Of a stretch of 64,000 bases of DNA, positions 1 to 8,987 are shown piece after piece. Each line of letters begins with the position of its first letter. Position 1 is the first letter of the stretch. Under the pieces are notes generated by a model, which saw only the letters and a program-made list of their open reading frames with translations, was not told the DNA's origin and searched no databases. The stretch lies in NCBI GenBank assembly GCA_963850765.1, contig CAWKMN010000003.1, positions 1,550,001 to 1,614,000 on the forward strand, written 5' to 3'. A program made the translations under genes and the position numbers. Source of the DNA: CAWKMN01 sp963850765. Lineage in GTDB: Bacteria; Chloroflexota; Anaerolineae; Aggregatilineales; Aggregatilineaceae.

Positions 1-2021
1 CAGGTTGCCATCGAACAGCGTATGGCCGACGACGAAGGCCTGAAGGTCGGAGACAAGATCATCTTCCGACCGCTGGGATCGGATACGGCCCCGGAAGAAT
101 GGATGATTTCAGGGTTGGCCTATCAACCCTACTGGGTCGAGCCGAGCGGCGGTGGTGATGAATCGCAGCCCGACCGCCGTATCTTTGCGAATTTCGAGGA
201 CGCGCAGCAGATCGCAGGATTTTCGGCCTACAATGCGTTCTATCTGCGCTACGAGGACACTCGCACCGCTGAAAATCAGGCCGAGCGCCTGATGGAAACA
301 GTGGCCGAAGAAACGACCTACATCCCAGCAGGTTTCTGGCTCGACAACCCGGATGACTACTTCCTCATCAGTGAAGTGCAGGAAGTGACCAATATCCTCA
401 ACACGCTGGCCCTGGTCGCGCTGCTGGTATCCGGTTTTCTTGTAGCCAACGTGATCAATACCATCATCGTCGAACAGAAGCGGCAGATCGGCGTGATGAA
501 GTCGATCGGCGCGACGCGCTGGGATACGTTTGTCGTCTACGCCGGTATTGCGCTCATGTACGGCATTATCGGGACTATTCCGGGCGTGATTCTCGGCATC
601 CTGGTCGGTTCGCTGATGGCCCAGTCGCTCGCTCAGTATGCCTTTACGATGATCGACGGCTTCAAGATTTCGCCACTCGGTATCATCGTCGGGGCGGTGA
701 TGGGGCTGCTTGTGCCCGTAATTGCCGCACTGCTGCCGGTCTTTAACGGGACCCGCGTCACCATTCGCGACGCCCTGACCGATCTCGGCATTTCGGGATC
801 GTGGGGCAAGGGTCTGACGGCGCGTATCATCAGCGCGCTGCCGCTGCCGGTCAACATCCGGCAGGCACTCAGCAACGTCGCGCAGAAGAAAGGGCGTCTG
901 CTTCTGACCGTGATCACGCTGACCCTGGCCGCTGCCGCATTTATGGGTGTCTTCGCCATGTTCACTGTGGTGCAGAGTGAGATCGACAATCTGTTTGAAA
1001 CCTTCAATTACGAAATCGCGCATTGTGCCCACCGAAGCGCAGGACTTCGAAACCGTCCGGAATCTGATCGCCCAAACCGAAGGTATCGACGAGGTTCTGC
1101 CCGGAGTCGGCTTTGATATTCGCATTCTCGACGTGACTGGCACCCCCATCGCCGTGGGCGAGCAGGACTCGGAAGAGCTTGAGACGCTTGGGCTTCGATC
1201 CCGCTACCGACATATTCGACCTGACCTATGACGAGGGGACTGGCTGGCAGGAAGATCCCACCCGCTCCGGCATCGTGCTCACAACATCGGCCGCCGACAA
1301 GCTGGGCAAAGACGTCGGTGAAAAGCTGGCCATTAACGCCGGCGGACAGACGATGATGTATGAATTGATCGGCGTGGCGTCCTATCCGTTCCCCATCGCG
1401 TTTATGCGCTGGCAGGATCTGGCCACACTGGCCGGGTTTGTAACGCCCGATGGCGAGCCGGTTCCGGTCTTCTTCTTCGCCTCAGCGGAAAACAAGGATG
1501 CGTCGGCAGAAGACGTTAACCGCATCATCAACAGCATCTCCGAGTCGCTGCTCGATGCCGGGATCACGGCGTCGTTCTCCAATCAGGTCGAAGAACAGGA
1601 ACAGATCGCGGCCGATATGCTGGTCTTTAACCTGATCTTCCAGATGACCTCGGCGGTGATGGCTGCCGTAGGTGCGATCGGCCTGCTGACCACGCTGTCG
1701 ATGGCGGTGTTTGAGCGCCAGAAAGAGATCGGCGTCATGCGCTCGATCGGGGCCGGTTCCGGCACGATCGTGACCCAATTCCTGGTCGAAGGCATCATCA
1801 TCGGTATCCTGGCGTGGCTGCTGGCCGTGCCGCTGAGTTATGGACTGGCTCAAGTGCTGCTGGATGGGCTGGGCTTCGCCGAATTCATCGAGTTCCACTA
1901 TCCGCTCTGGGTTCTGCTGATGGGCCTGATCGGGATGATCGTCATCGCAACCATCGCCAGCCTGTGGCCGTCATTGGCGGCGGCACGTCGCACCGTTTCG
2001 GATATTCTACGCTACCAGTAA
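1..2021 (+). CDS. MacB/FtsX-type ABC transporter permease, 5'-truncated by the window, two frameshifts
   Basis: This is the permease half of an ABC exporter of the MacB/LolC/FtsX class. The reading frame is already open at base 1, so the N-terminus lies outside the window. Visible parts are an extracytoplasmic domain, a cluster of three membrane segments (about 400-760), a second extracytoplasmic domain and a second three-helix cluster (about 1630-2010). Both clusters carry the FtsX-typical phrase on gene duplication, 'KQIGVMKSIGA' near 480 and 'KEIGVMRSIGA' near 1720. The protein passes from frame 1 to frame 2 near 1015-1022 and to frame 3 near 1193; joined, the three pieces read as one continuous permease. 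The ATPase follows 19 bases downstream. The substrate is unknown. The frameshifts are probably sequence errors. Confidence 0.85.
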
Positions 2022-2040
2022 GCGTTTGGGAGACAATACC

Positions 2041-2769
2041 ATGGGTAACGGAAGCAATTCGGTCATTTCACTGCAATCGGTCGAGAAAATCTACAAGACC
2101 AAAGCCGGTCCCCTGCACGTCCTGAAGGGGATCAACCTGGACATCAAGGAAGGTGAGTTCGTCGCCATCGTCGGGCCGTCGGGCAGCGGCAAAAGTACGC
2201 TGATCAACATGATCACCGGCATCGACCGCCCCACTTCGGGCGAAGTATTTGTCGCCGGGCAGCGCCTTACCCACCTGAGCGAAAATCAGGTCGCCAAATG
2301 GCGCGGGCGCAATGTGGGCGTGGTCTTCCAGTTCTTCCAACTGCTGCCCACTCTGACCGTGCTGGAAAACGTCATGATGCCCATGCACTACACCGGCACG
2401 TACAAGGGCAAGCGCAAAGAGCGCGCCATGGAACTGCTCGAAATGGTCGATCTGCCGGACGTCGCTAACAAGTATCCCAGCCAGATTTCGGGTGGTCAGC
2501 AGCAGCGCGCCGCTATCGCGCGTGCGCTGGCGAACAAGCCCAAAGTTCTGGTCGGTGACGAGCCGACCGGCAACCTCGACGTAATCTCCGCCGGTCTGGT
2601 GTTCGCCATGTTTGAAGACCTGGTGGCGCAGGGCACGACGATTGTCATGGTGACGCATGACCGCGATCTGGCCGGACAGATCCCGCGCGTGGAAGAAGTG
2701 CGCGATGGCCGGCTCGTGGAAAAAGGAGAAATCGACGAGCGGCTGGTTGCCCGCGCTGCCGCTGGCTAA
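2041..2769 (+). CDS. ABC transporter ATP-binding protein (LolD/MacB class)
   Basis: This 242-residue ATPase powers the adjacent MacB/FtsX-type permease. It carries Walker A (GPSGSGKST), a Q-loop (VVFQFFQLLPTLT), the signature ISGGQQQR, and Walker B with catalytic Glu (VLVGDEPTGNLD) followed by the H-loop (VTHD). I start at ATG 2041 because GGGAG lies 8 bases upstream; an in-frame TTG at 2026 has no ribosome binding site. The gene is 19 bases after the permease and is followed by a strong terminator, so the two form the end of one operon. The family is known to drive lipoprotein or peptide export; the actual substrate cannot be read from sequence. Confidence 0.93.
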   Translation: MGNGSNSVISLQSVEKIYKTKAGPLHVLKGINLDIKEGEFVAIVGPSGSGKSTLINMITGIDRPTSGEVFVAGQRLTHLSENQVAKWRGRNVGVVFQFFQLLPTLTVLENVMMPMHYTGTYKGKRKERAMELLEMVDLPDVANKYPSQISGGQQQRAAIARALANKPKVLVGDEPTGNLDVISAGLVFAMFEDLVAQGTTIVMVTHDRDLAGQIPRVEEVRDGRLVEKGEIDERLVARAAAG

Positions 2770-2780
2770 GGACAGGACTC

Positions 2781-2817
2781 GCAGCGAGGACTTGAGTCCT
2801 CGCTGCGCCTTATTTTT
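2781..2817 (+). terminator. Intrinsic terminator of the ABC exporter operon
   Basis: A perfect 12-bp stem (2781-2792 with 2795-2806) on a tight loop is followed by a T-rich tract at 2810-2817. It sits 11 bases after the ATPase stop codon and separates it from the STAS gene. Confidence 0.85.
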
Positions 2818-2848
2818 CGCCTGGACTATTTATGGTGAGGGAGAAGCG

Positions 2849-3181
2849 ATGCATATTTCAGCGAGCGATCAACGTGGCGTCATGGTCTTTGTCCTGGAGG
2901 GTCGTGTAGACAGCGTCGGGGCCAGCGAGATGGACGGCGCGCTTCAGAATGCCGCCGGGCAGGGCAAGAACAAGATGGTGCTGGATATGTCCGGTGTAAC
3001 CTATATCAACAGCGCCGGCCTGCGGACTCTGGCCGATGTTCTAACCCAGAACCGGGCGAACGGCGGTGATCTGCGGCTGGTGGCGCTCAGCCCAAAGGTC
3101 GAACGCGTCTTCAAGATTATCGGGTTCGACAAATTCTTCGAAACCTATACCAGCGTCGATGCGGCTGCGGGCGGTTTTTAG
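2849..3181 (+). CDS. STAS-domain anti-sigma factor antagonist-like protein
   Basis: This 110-residue protein is a single STAS domain like SpoIIAA/RsbV. These proteins bind anti-sigma kinases and are switched by phosphorylation of a conserved Ser. The sequence around residue 50 (DMSGVTYINSAGLRTL) has the family pattern, including the Ser of the N-S-A-G-L motif that is the usual phosphorylation site. The start at ATG 2849 is supported by GGGAGAAG just upstream. It is a separate unit after a terminator. No RsbW-type kinase is present in the window, so the partner is unknown. The ECF sigma about 1.1 kb away belongs to a different class and is not an obvious partner. Confidence 0.85.
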   Translation: MHISASDQRGVMVFVLEGRVDSVGASEMDGALQNAAGQGKNKMVLDMSGVTYINSAGLRTLADVLTQNRANGGDLRLVALSPKVERVFKIIGFDKFFETYTSVDAAAGGF

Positions 3182-3212
3182 GCGGATCGGCGGGGAATTA
3201 TCGGTTTGGTTG

Positions 3213-3248
3213 GCCAGCAGGGGCGACGCATGTGTCCGCCCCTGCTGG
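3213..3248. terminator. Possible bidirectional terminator between convergent genes
   Basis: A 12-bp inverted repeat (3213-3224 and 3237-3248) lies between the ends of the STAS gene (plus) and the ParA/MinD gene (minus). The T tracts on either side are weak, so efficiency is uncertain. Confidence 0.5.
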
Positions 3249-3264
3249 AATTTCCGCCTGAGAC

Positions 3265-4020
3265 TCAGACCATCAGCGCTGCCGCCAACTGGCGGAAGCG
3301 GTCTGAAATCAGGTGGTTGGGATAACGCAGGACGAAGATCCCCTCGCTGGCCAGCACCATCATCTCTTGGGAATGCGGGAAAATGGCGGCAACCGGCACG
3401 CTATAGGTCTGTTCGACGCGGAGTTTGACTTCTTCCTCACTAAAGACATCCGGCACTTTGTTCACTACCAGCACCATCCGCGGAACGTCCAGCTTGCGGG
3501 CCACCTCGACGGTGACGCCCGTGCCCTGGAAATCCTGCTGATCGGGGCGCATCACGATCGCCAGCGCGTCCGAAACCGCGATCGAGAGCAGCGTTTCTTC
3601 ATTCAGCCCTGGATGGGTATCGATCATCAGCACGTCCAGGTTTAACTTCTCGACCAGCTCGTGGAACCCGTCATTCAGCAGGCTCACATCATAACCTTCG
3701 CGCACCACCCGCGCGATCTCCCCTGCTTTGATGCTGGACGGGATCAGATAAATCTGTCCCGGCAAGTTCGCCCCCAGGCTGGATGTCAGATCGTAGGCCG
3801 TTTCTTTGATGTGGCATTTTCCCCACAGATAATCATTGAGAGAATATTTCATCGAGTCTGGGCTAAACCCAAAAAGCACATGGATTCCTGGGGACTGGAT
3901 ATCGGTATCGACCACACCCACGCGCCGGCCCTGTGCCGCCAGGACGGTTGCTACATTGGCGGTTGTGTTTGATTTGCCCGTACCACCCCGAAAGGAATGC
4001 ACAGAAATAATTTTGTACAT
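3265..4020 (-). CDS. MinD/ParA family P-loop ATPase
   Basis: This 251-residue protein is a deviant-Walker ATPase. The N-terminus shows the signature FRGGTGKSNTTAN near residues 9-21, with the leading position occupied by Arg rather than the usual Lys. Motif A' is followed by VVDTDIQSPG and a later DTHPGLNE, as in MinD/CpaE-type ATPases. ATG 4020 is preceded by GGAG at 7 bases. It is a single gene, divergent from the ECF sigma gene, with no ParB, MinC or MinE next to it, so it is not a plasmid-type partition pair. Such orphan MinD-like proteins position envelope or secretion machinery; the specific role here is unknown. Confidence 0.85.
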   Translation of the reverse strand: MYKIISVHSFRGGTGKSNTTANVATVLAAQGRRVGVVDTDIQSPGIHVLFGFSPDSMKYSLNDYLWGKCHIKETAYDLTSSLGANLPGQIYLIPSSIKAGEIARVVREGYDVSLLNDGFHELVEKLNLDVLMIDTHPGLNEETLLSIAVSDALAIVMRPDQQDFQGTGVTVEVARKLDVPRMVLVVNKVPDVFSEEEVKLRVEQTYSVPVAAIFPHSQEMMVLASEGIFVLRYPNHLISDRFRQLAAALMV

Positions 4021-4269
4021 ATGCTTTCTCCACTCATTCCAGCGAGAGTCACGCTGCCGGCGCGTCCCGGCGGCCGATCACATCCGCGCCCTGTTCCTGA
4101 ACAAGCAGCAGTATATGCCAGCAGAGGGTTTGCCGCCAGTTCTCGCCGTCCGCACCGTACCCTGGTCCGGTGTTTGGTAGTATAGTTAAGATGGTGGATG
4201 GGGCACCTCACCGTCGTCAGGCACTCTTTTCCCTTTGCCAACGACTAACTTGTATAAGGACAATAAAAT

Positions 4270-4812
4270 ATGGTTTCGGAAGGCAGCGAGGAGCAGCTGG
4301 CACGGCGCGCACAACAGGGGGATCGGGAAGCGTTTCTCAGCCTATATAACCTCTATCTGGATAAAGTCTATGGTCGAGTTAGAAGTAAAGTGCCGCCATT
4401 TTATGTGGAAGATGTCACCCAGGAGATATTTATCGCCGTGATCCGATCGCTGCCGCATTTTGAGCAGCGGTCGCGGTTCAGCACGTGGTTGTATACGATC
4501 GTCAACCGCCAGATCGCGGATTTTTACCGGCAGCGCAGCCGGCACGGAGACGCCGAGTTAGTCAGTCTGGAACAGGTGGAACATATGCTTCCCGAATCGC
4601 CTCAGGCCAGCGAGTACGACTCCGAACAGGCACTCGTTCAAAAAGCGCTCAATATCCTGCCCGACCATTATCAGGAGATCATCCTGCTGCGTTTTGCCGA
4701 TGGGCTGACCTTCGCGGAGATCGCGCAGAAACGCGGGCAGTCCCTGGAAGCCATAAAGTCCTTGTACCGGCGCGCCATCCAGGCGCTGCGAGATCAGATG
4801 GGTACGGTGTAG
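4270..4812 (+). CDS. ECF-type RNA polymerase sigma factor
   Basis: This 180-residue sigma-70 family protein has only regions 2 and 4. Region 2 spans about residues 20-85 and includes VEDVTQEIFIAVIRSLPHF and RFSTWLYTIVNRQIADFYR; region 4 spans about 120-175, with the helix-turn-helix LTFAEIAQKRGQSLEAIKSLYRRA. AAGGA lies about 10 bases before ATG 4270. The following gene starts one base after the stop and encodes a membrane protein. That is the typical arrangement of an ECF sigma with a membrane-bound anti-sigma regulator. The 249-base gap upstream is shared with the divergent MinD-like gene; I see no convincing promoter pair in it. Confidence 0.9.
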   Translation: MVSEGSEEQLARRAQQGDREAFLSLYNLYLDKVYGRVRSKVPPFYVEDVTQEIFIAVIRSLPHFEQRSRFSTWLYTIVNRQIADFYRQRSRHGDAELVSLEQVEHMLPESPQASEYDSEQALVQKALNILPDHYQEIILLRFADGLTFAEIAQKRGQSLEAIKSLYRRAIQALRDQMGTV

Positions 4813-4813
4813 A

Positions 4814-5251
4814 ATGCACGAAGACCCTCAACTGGACGATGTATTAGCCGCCTTCACGGATCGGCTGCGCGCGGGCGAAGAGGTTCAGACCCCGCCCGAT
4901 GTGGCCGAGCTTGCCGCCGTCGTGCGGCAGCTTCACCGGCTGATCTCTCCCGACGCGCAGCCTGAACCCGCGTTCCGGGAGCGGTTGACTCACCGCCTGA
5001 ATCGTGAGTGGGTGGCTCTGCACCAGCGCCGCGTGAGCCCCTGGCGCAGCAATCGCATGGTACAGCTTGCCGCAGTAGCGGCCGTCGTGGCGGTGGTGCT
5101 CCTGGCGATCGTATTGGTCTCCACAACCGGCGACGACAACGCGGTGGAAGGGACAGCCGCCGGCTCGACGACCAGTGTGGCCGTGATCGTGGCGGCCATC
5201 GTCGGCATCGGGTTAGTAATCGTCTGGCTCAGCCGGCGTCGCTCACTGTAA
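4814..5251 (+). CDS. Putative membrane anti-sigma factor
   Basis: This 145-residue protein starts one base after the sigma factor stop, which implies translational coupling. A hydrophilic N-terminal half (about 1-75) precedes two hydrophobic segments at about 80-103 and 120-140, with a short Arg-rich C-terminus. The position and topology fit an anti-sigma factor that holds the upstream sigma at the membrane. No zinc-binding HxxxCxxC anti-sigma motif is visible, so the assignment rests on context alone. Confidence 0.6.
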   Translation: MHEDPQLDDVLAAFTDRLRAGEEVQTPPDVAELAAVVRQLHRLISPDAQPEPAFRERLTHRLNREWVALHQRRVSPWRSNRMVQLAAVAAVVAVVLLAIVLVSTTGDDNAVEGTAAGSTTSVAVIVAAIVGIGLVIVWLSRRRSL

Positions 5252-5349
5252 AAATCCTGCAAAGCACCAACCTTTCTGGCCCGGTTGGATCGACCTAATG
5301 GATAGCAGGCTTTTCAGCATCATGTGGAGTAAGAAAGGATGTTTATCCG

Positions 5350-5925
5350 ATGAGACGCCGTGAAAGCCTCTTCCTGGTCGCCGGGCTGGTGATCGGTCTG
5401 CTTTTTGGCATGATCCTGGTGGGTACCAGTGACGATCTGCGCGAGTCGATGTTCGGCAGCGCCGCCAGCAAAAGGGCCGATGTCGATTACTATCTGGTCA
5501 AGCTTGAAGACGCGCAGACCTGGCTGGCCAGCGAGTATCCCGACAGCAGCGAGCAGGTGAAAGAATCGTTTGATGTGCTCGCCCGACTGCCGTTTGGCAC
5601 CGTGATGCCGACTGCCGACATGGTCACGTTTGACACCGCCGAACAGGAGTTCCAACACATTCTGCCGCAAACTTACGCCGTACTCGTCGGGGATAAAGAC
5701 GCTGCGGATCAGCCCGCTGTCAAATCCGATGATCCGACCTCCGCCTGCCTGGGTGTGGACGACGATCCCTACGTGGGTGCCACGCTGTACCTGTACCTGA
5801 CGATCCCCACGGAGCAGGCGGAAAAGCTGGAAATCCCGGACGAGTGGGAAAAACTGAAAGACCCCAAATCCAATGTCCTTTACTGGAAGCTGCTGGCGTG
5901 TTACCCCGCGCTCGACGCGAAATAA
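5350..5925 (+). CDS. Uncharacterised membrane-anchored protein
   Basis: I do not recognise a family. The 191-residue product begins with Arg residues and one hydrophobic helix (about 8-26), an uncleaved signal anchor with no lipobox, followed by an exported hydrophilic domain containing two Cys residues (SACLG and LACYP) that could form a disulfide. AAAGGA precedes ATG 5350 by about 11 bases. It follows the sigma/anti-sigma pair after 98 bases and ends at a terminator, so it may be the last gene of that unit or a target of the sigma factor. Confidence 0.55.
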   Translation: MRRRESLFLVAGLVIGLLFGMILVGTSDDLRESMFGSAASKRADVDYYLVKLEDAQTWLASEYPDSSEQVKESFDVLARLPFGTVMPTADMVTFDTAEQEFQHILPQTYAVLVGDKDAADQPAVKSDDPTSACLGVDDDPYVGATLYLYLTIPTEQAEKLEIPDEWEKLKDPKSNVLYWKLLACYPALDAK

Positions 5926-5988
5926 ACGTGCCGGCCGATTCCGTCCTGTCGTGACATAACCGCGCTGCTTGAGAATAATCAAACAATC

Positions 5989-6028
5989 ATGGGCCGACCC
6001 TGACTCGGCGCGGCCCATCTTAATTTTG
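5989..6028 (+). terminator. Intrinsic terminator
   Basis: Inverted repeat ATGGGCCG / CGGCCCAT with a 13-14 base loop, followed by a T-rich run (6018-6028). It closes the sigma factor region. Confidence 0.7.
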
Positions 6029-6132
6029 TATGAATTTTTTCCACGGGAAATGTTTTTACTGTTACACTTTAGTTAAGCCAAATTGTCTAGAGAACAACTC
6101 CCACCGGGCGGTTCCGCCAGAAAGAATCCGCG

Positions 6133-7482
6133 ATGCGCACGCGCGTCATCCAATTGCTCTCTCTACGCCCCGGCGAAGCCCGGTTGGTGTTCCTGCTGGG
6201 GTTTTTGCTTATGGGCAACTCGGCCGCCCTGGCGATCTCGAATGTGGTTTCGGTCAGCGGCTTTCTGAGCGAAGTGGGCGTCAACGAACTGCTGATTGTC
6301 TGGATCGTGGATATGCTGCTGGTGACGCTGGCGACCGGGCTGCAATCGCTGATTGTGGACCGCTTCCAGCGGATCAACCTGCTCAAGTGGATCAGCTTTT
6401 CGTTTGCCCTGATTTACGTGGTGCTCCGCATGATGTTTGTCTTTGGTGTGCCGGGCTGGATCAACTACTCGGTCCTGTTTTTGCTCACTGAGCAGCAGTG
6501 GTTATTCTTTCCTCTGATCTTCTGGCTGCTGGCAAATGACCTTTTCGAGATCGCCCAGTCCAAACGCGTTTTCCCCGTTATCGCCAGCGGCACATTTGTC
6601 GGGCAGATAATCGGCCTCGGCATCGCCGCAGCGGCCCCCGGTCTGCTCAGCCGGATGGATATTTCCTCGACCGAACTGCTGTCAATGAATGTGCTGATCT
6701 ACCTCGTGATTTACATCATGATCGCCGAGGGGCTGCGCCATGTGCATATCACGCAGCGCCCCCGCCAGCAGGAAACTATCCGCGAGGCGCTGACCGAGGG
6801 CTGGGGCTTCGTGCGCGAAGTTCCCGCGTTCCGCTACCTGATGCTCGCCATGCTGATGACGGTCCTCGCCTTTACGATCGTTGAATTCCACTTTCTGGCC
6901 GTCACATCGACGGACCATTCGCTCAGCGATGCCGACAGCTTCCAGACGTTTTACAGCCTGTACAACCTGGGCGTGACGGTCCTCGCCATTATCGTTCAGA
7001 CCCTGCTCACCGGCCGCCTCATCAACCGTGCCGGCCTGAAGAACATCTTTCTGATCTTCCCGACCATTCTCATGGGGGGTATCACCTGTATCCTGCTGTT
7101 CCCGACCAACCTGATCAGCGTAATCGCCGGGTTGGGCCTGCCGCGCCTGACGCGCAGCACCATCGATGAGCCGGCGCGCAAATCCTTCCAGGCATTGGTT
7201 CCGGCGGAGCGTCGCGGGCGGGTGAGTATGTTCATGGATAGTTATCTGTTCGCTGGGGGGGCCATCGCCGGGAGTTTCATTCTCGGTGCGATCATCCTGG
7301 CGGAGGAGCTGCTTGGCCCGGTCGAAAAACACACGATCTACCTGAGCATTGCGGCGGCTGCCACTGTAGCAGCCGTGTGGTTTGCTCTCAAAGTGCGCGG
7401 CGCTTACGATGCCAGCCTGCTGAACTGGCGGCTGAAGCGTCGCCAGCGGGCATCGGGCGTGCTGGACAAGCTTACCTTTTAG
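6133..7482 (+). CDS. Multi-pass transporter, MFS / ATP:ADP antiporter-like
   Basis: This 449-residue protein has about 12 hydrophobic segments. The region around residues 130-170 (FPLIFWLLANDLF, SKRVFPVIASGTFVGQIIG) resembles bacterial members of the ATP:ADP antiporter (NTT/Tlc) and related MFS-like proteins. That family exchanges nucleotides in intracellular bacteria; free-living homologues have unknown substrates, so I would not claim nucleotide transport. ATG 6133 begins MRTRVIQLL directly before the first helix. No cyclic-nucleotide or HEAT domain is fused, unlike many relatives. It may be co-transcribed with the peptidase-like gene 54 bases downstream. Confidence 0.65.
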   Translation: MRTRVIQLLSLRPGEARLVFLLGFLLMGNSAALAISNVVSVSGFLSEVGVNELLIVWIVDMLLVTLATGLQSLIVDRFQRINLLKWISFSFALIYVVLRMMFVFGVPGWINYSVLFLLTEQQWLFFPLIFWLLANDLFEIAQSKRVFPVIASGTFVGQIIGLGIAAAAPGLLSRMDISSTELLSMNVLIYLVIYIMIAEGLRHVHITQRPRQQETIREALTEGWGFVREVPAFRYLMLAMLMTVLAFTIVEFHFLAVTSTDHSLSDADSFQTFYSLYNLGVTVLAIIVQTLLTGRLINRAGLKNIFLIFPTILMGGITCILLFPTNLISVIAGLGLPRLTRSTIDEPARKSFQALVPAERRGRVSMFMDSYLFAGGAIAGSFILGAIILAEELLGPVEKHTIYLSIAAAATVAAVWFALKVRGAYDASLLNWRLKRRQRASGVLDKLTF

Positions 7483-7536
7483 CCTCAGGCTGCTTAAAAC
7501 GGGTATGAGCAGCCGCACTAAGTCGTGGGGGAAGGG

Positions 7537-8190
7537 ATGTTAGCACCGCTTATCGTTCAATGTGTGCAGCAGGAAGAAGCACATTGTGGGCCGGCGACTG
7601 TTGAAATGCTGTTCTCCTTTTATGGGCTGACAATCTCTCAGTCCAAGATCGCGCGGGCAGGCGGGATGTCCGATGTGATCCAGCTTGCGCCGGGGATGCG
7701 CCTGGACGAGTTGAGCCAGGCGGTTGGCGTGATCTTCCCGGCCGGTGAGTATGCGCTGCTCGCCAAGTACCATTCCAGCCTGGAGGATATCGTCGAGATC
7801 GTCGAAGGGCTGCGCCTCCCGGTTGGCATTGAATGGCAGGGCCGTTTCGCTCGCAACGATGGCAGCGCCTACGATCAGGGCCATTACAGCGTGATCACCG
7901 CTGTTGACTGTGACAGGCGGCGGCTGTTCATCGCCGATCCCGAAGACCGGAATATCCTGACGGCGGACGGCGTGATCGCCCTGGATGACTTCGAGCCGCG
8001 CTGGTGGGAAGTCGATATTCTCCCCAAGCCCGGCGATTTTTCGATCACCCGCGTGAGCGAGATGGATCATCTGCTGTTCGTGGTCGTACCGGCTGACCGC
8101 AGGAAACCCTTGCTCCGGCTTGGCTTCCGGCCGGTGACTCTGGCGCTGATCTGGGAGTTCAGCACGCCGCTTGAGGCGATCAACGAGTAA
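7537..8190 (+). CDS. C39-like cysteine peptidase family protein
   Basis: This 217-residue protein resembles the C39-like peptidase fold. The N-terminal QQEEAHCGPA has the family Gln and Cys (Cys17), a later GHYSVI supplies the likely catalytic His (about 116), and IADPED the Asp (about 134). It has no transmembrane or ABC part, unlike bacteriocin-exporting C39 proteases, and no clear signal peptide, so it may act in the cytoplasm. I choose ATG 7537, preceded by GGGGGAAGGG, over GTG 7525, which has no upstream binding site. The substrate is unknown; no double-glycine peptide gene is adjacent. Confidence 0.65.
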   Translation: MLAPLIVQCVQQEEAHCGPATVEMLFSFYGLTISQSKIARAGGMSDVIQLAPGMRLDELSQAVGVIFPAGEYALLAKYHSSLEDIVEIVEGLRLPVGIEWQGRFARNDGSAYDQGHYSVITAVDCDRRRLFIADPEDRNILTADGVIALDDFEPRWWEVDILPKPGDFSITRVSEMDHLLFVVVPADRRKPLLRLGFRPVTLALIWEFSTPLEAINE

Positions 8191-8251
8191 TGTCGAGAGG
8201 ACAGGTCTGTGTTAAACTGGTGACGGGTACAGCGATCGAGCGGAGAGCGGG

Positions 8252-8986
8252 ATGATCAGGATTGAGACGCCAGAGCCGGGTCTGAGTGTGTGCGAAGTAT
8301 TGGGAGGGCGGGTAGCAGATCTCCAGGATCTGCTCAAGGTGCATCAGGAGCTTTTTCCAAAATTCGCGTCGTATATCCCCTTCATGCTCGAAAGGGCCAA
8401 CGATCCTCCCGGCGCCGATCCTCGTTTTGTCGAACACTGGTGGTTAGCGCGCATCGACGGCCAGCCGGCCGGCATTCGCTATTTTAAGTATGTTCCGGCT
8501 CGTCACTGCGCCCTGAGCCTGGGAATCGGGGTGCTCAAGCCGTACCGCCACCTGACGTTCGGCCATTATGGACGTTTTTCGAAGCTGCTGACGCTGACCA
8601 GCCTGGAACAGGTCCGAGCGGATGCGGATGCGGCCGGGCAGCCGGTTCCGGTTGGGATCGTAGCAGAAGTTGAAGCGTATCTGCTGCCCCGCTACGACGA
8701 GTACAATTTCATGCGCCTGCCTATCGATTATCAGGAACCGTCGTCCACGCCAGAGGCCAGCGATGCGCGGGGCGAACCGTCAGGACCGGATCAACTGACC
8801 TTCCGCTCGATACAATTGGGCCTTTTTAAATTGGATGATACACGGTTTGATCCGTTCAGCCTGCCGGTACTTCAGGATATGGTGCTTGCTTTTCTGGTCG
8901 ATCACTACAGCTTGCCCGCCGAACATCCGGTTGTACAGCGCGCTCTAAAATCCCTGGAAGCCATGCAAGCGGCAAAGGACAATTAA
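8252..8986 (+). CDS. Uncharacterised protein, weakly GNAT-like
   Basis: I do not firmly recognise this 244-residue soluble protein. Residues about 65-110 (LARIDGQPAGIRYFKY, then a beta-rich stretch and GVLKPYRHLTFGHYGRFSKLL) could be an acetyltransferase-like core, with a hydrophilic C-terminal extension. GGAGAG precedes ATG 8252. The sensor protein starts one base after its stop, so the two are probably translationally coupled and may work together. Confidence 0.5.
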   Translation: MIRIETPEPGLSVCEVLGGRVADLQDLLKVHQELFPKFASYIPFMLERANDPPGADPRFVEHWWLARIDGQPAGIRYFKYVPARHCALSLGIGVLKPYRHLTFGHYGRFSKLLTLTSLEQVRADADAAGQPVPVGIVAEVEAYLLPRYDEYNFMRLPIDYQEPSSTPEASDARGEPSGPDQLTFRSIQLGLFKLDDTRFDPFSLPVLQDMVLAFLVDHYSLPAEHPVVQRALKSLEAMQAAKDN

Positions 8987-8987
8987 G

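Noticed and set aside
109..1149. Long minus-strand frame across the permease gene.
   Set aside because: Antisense shadow of a GC-rich gene; composition is His/Gln/Asp-rich as in other shadows, with no binding site.
7537..8190. Possible link between the C39-like peptidase and the PGG-containing small peptide at 33.9 kb.
   Set aside because: They are 26 kb apart, the peptidase has no transporter part, and nothing else connects them.
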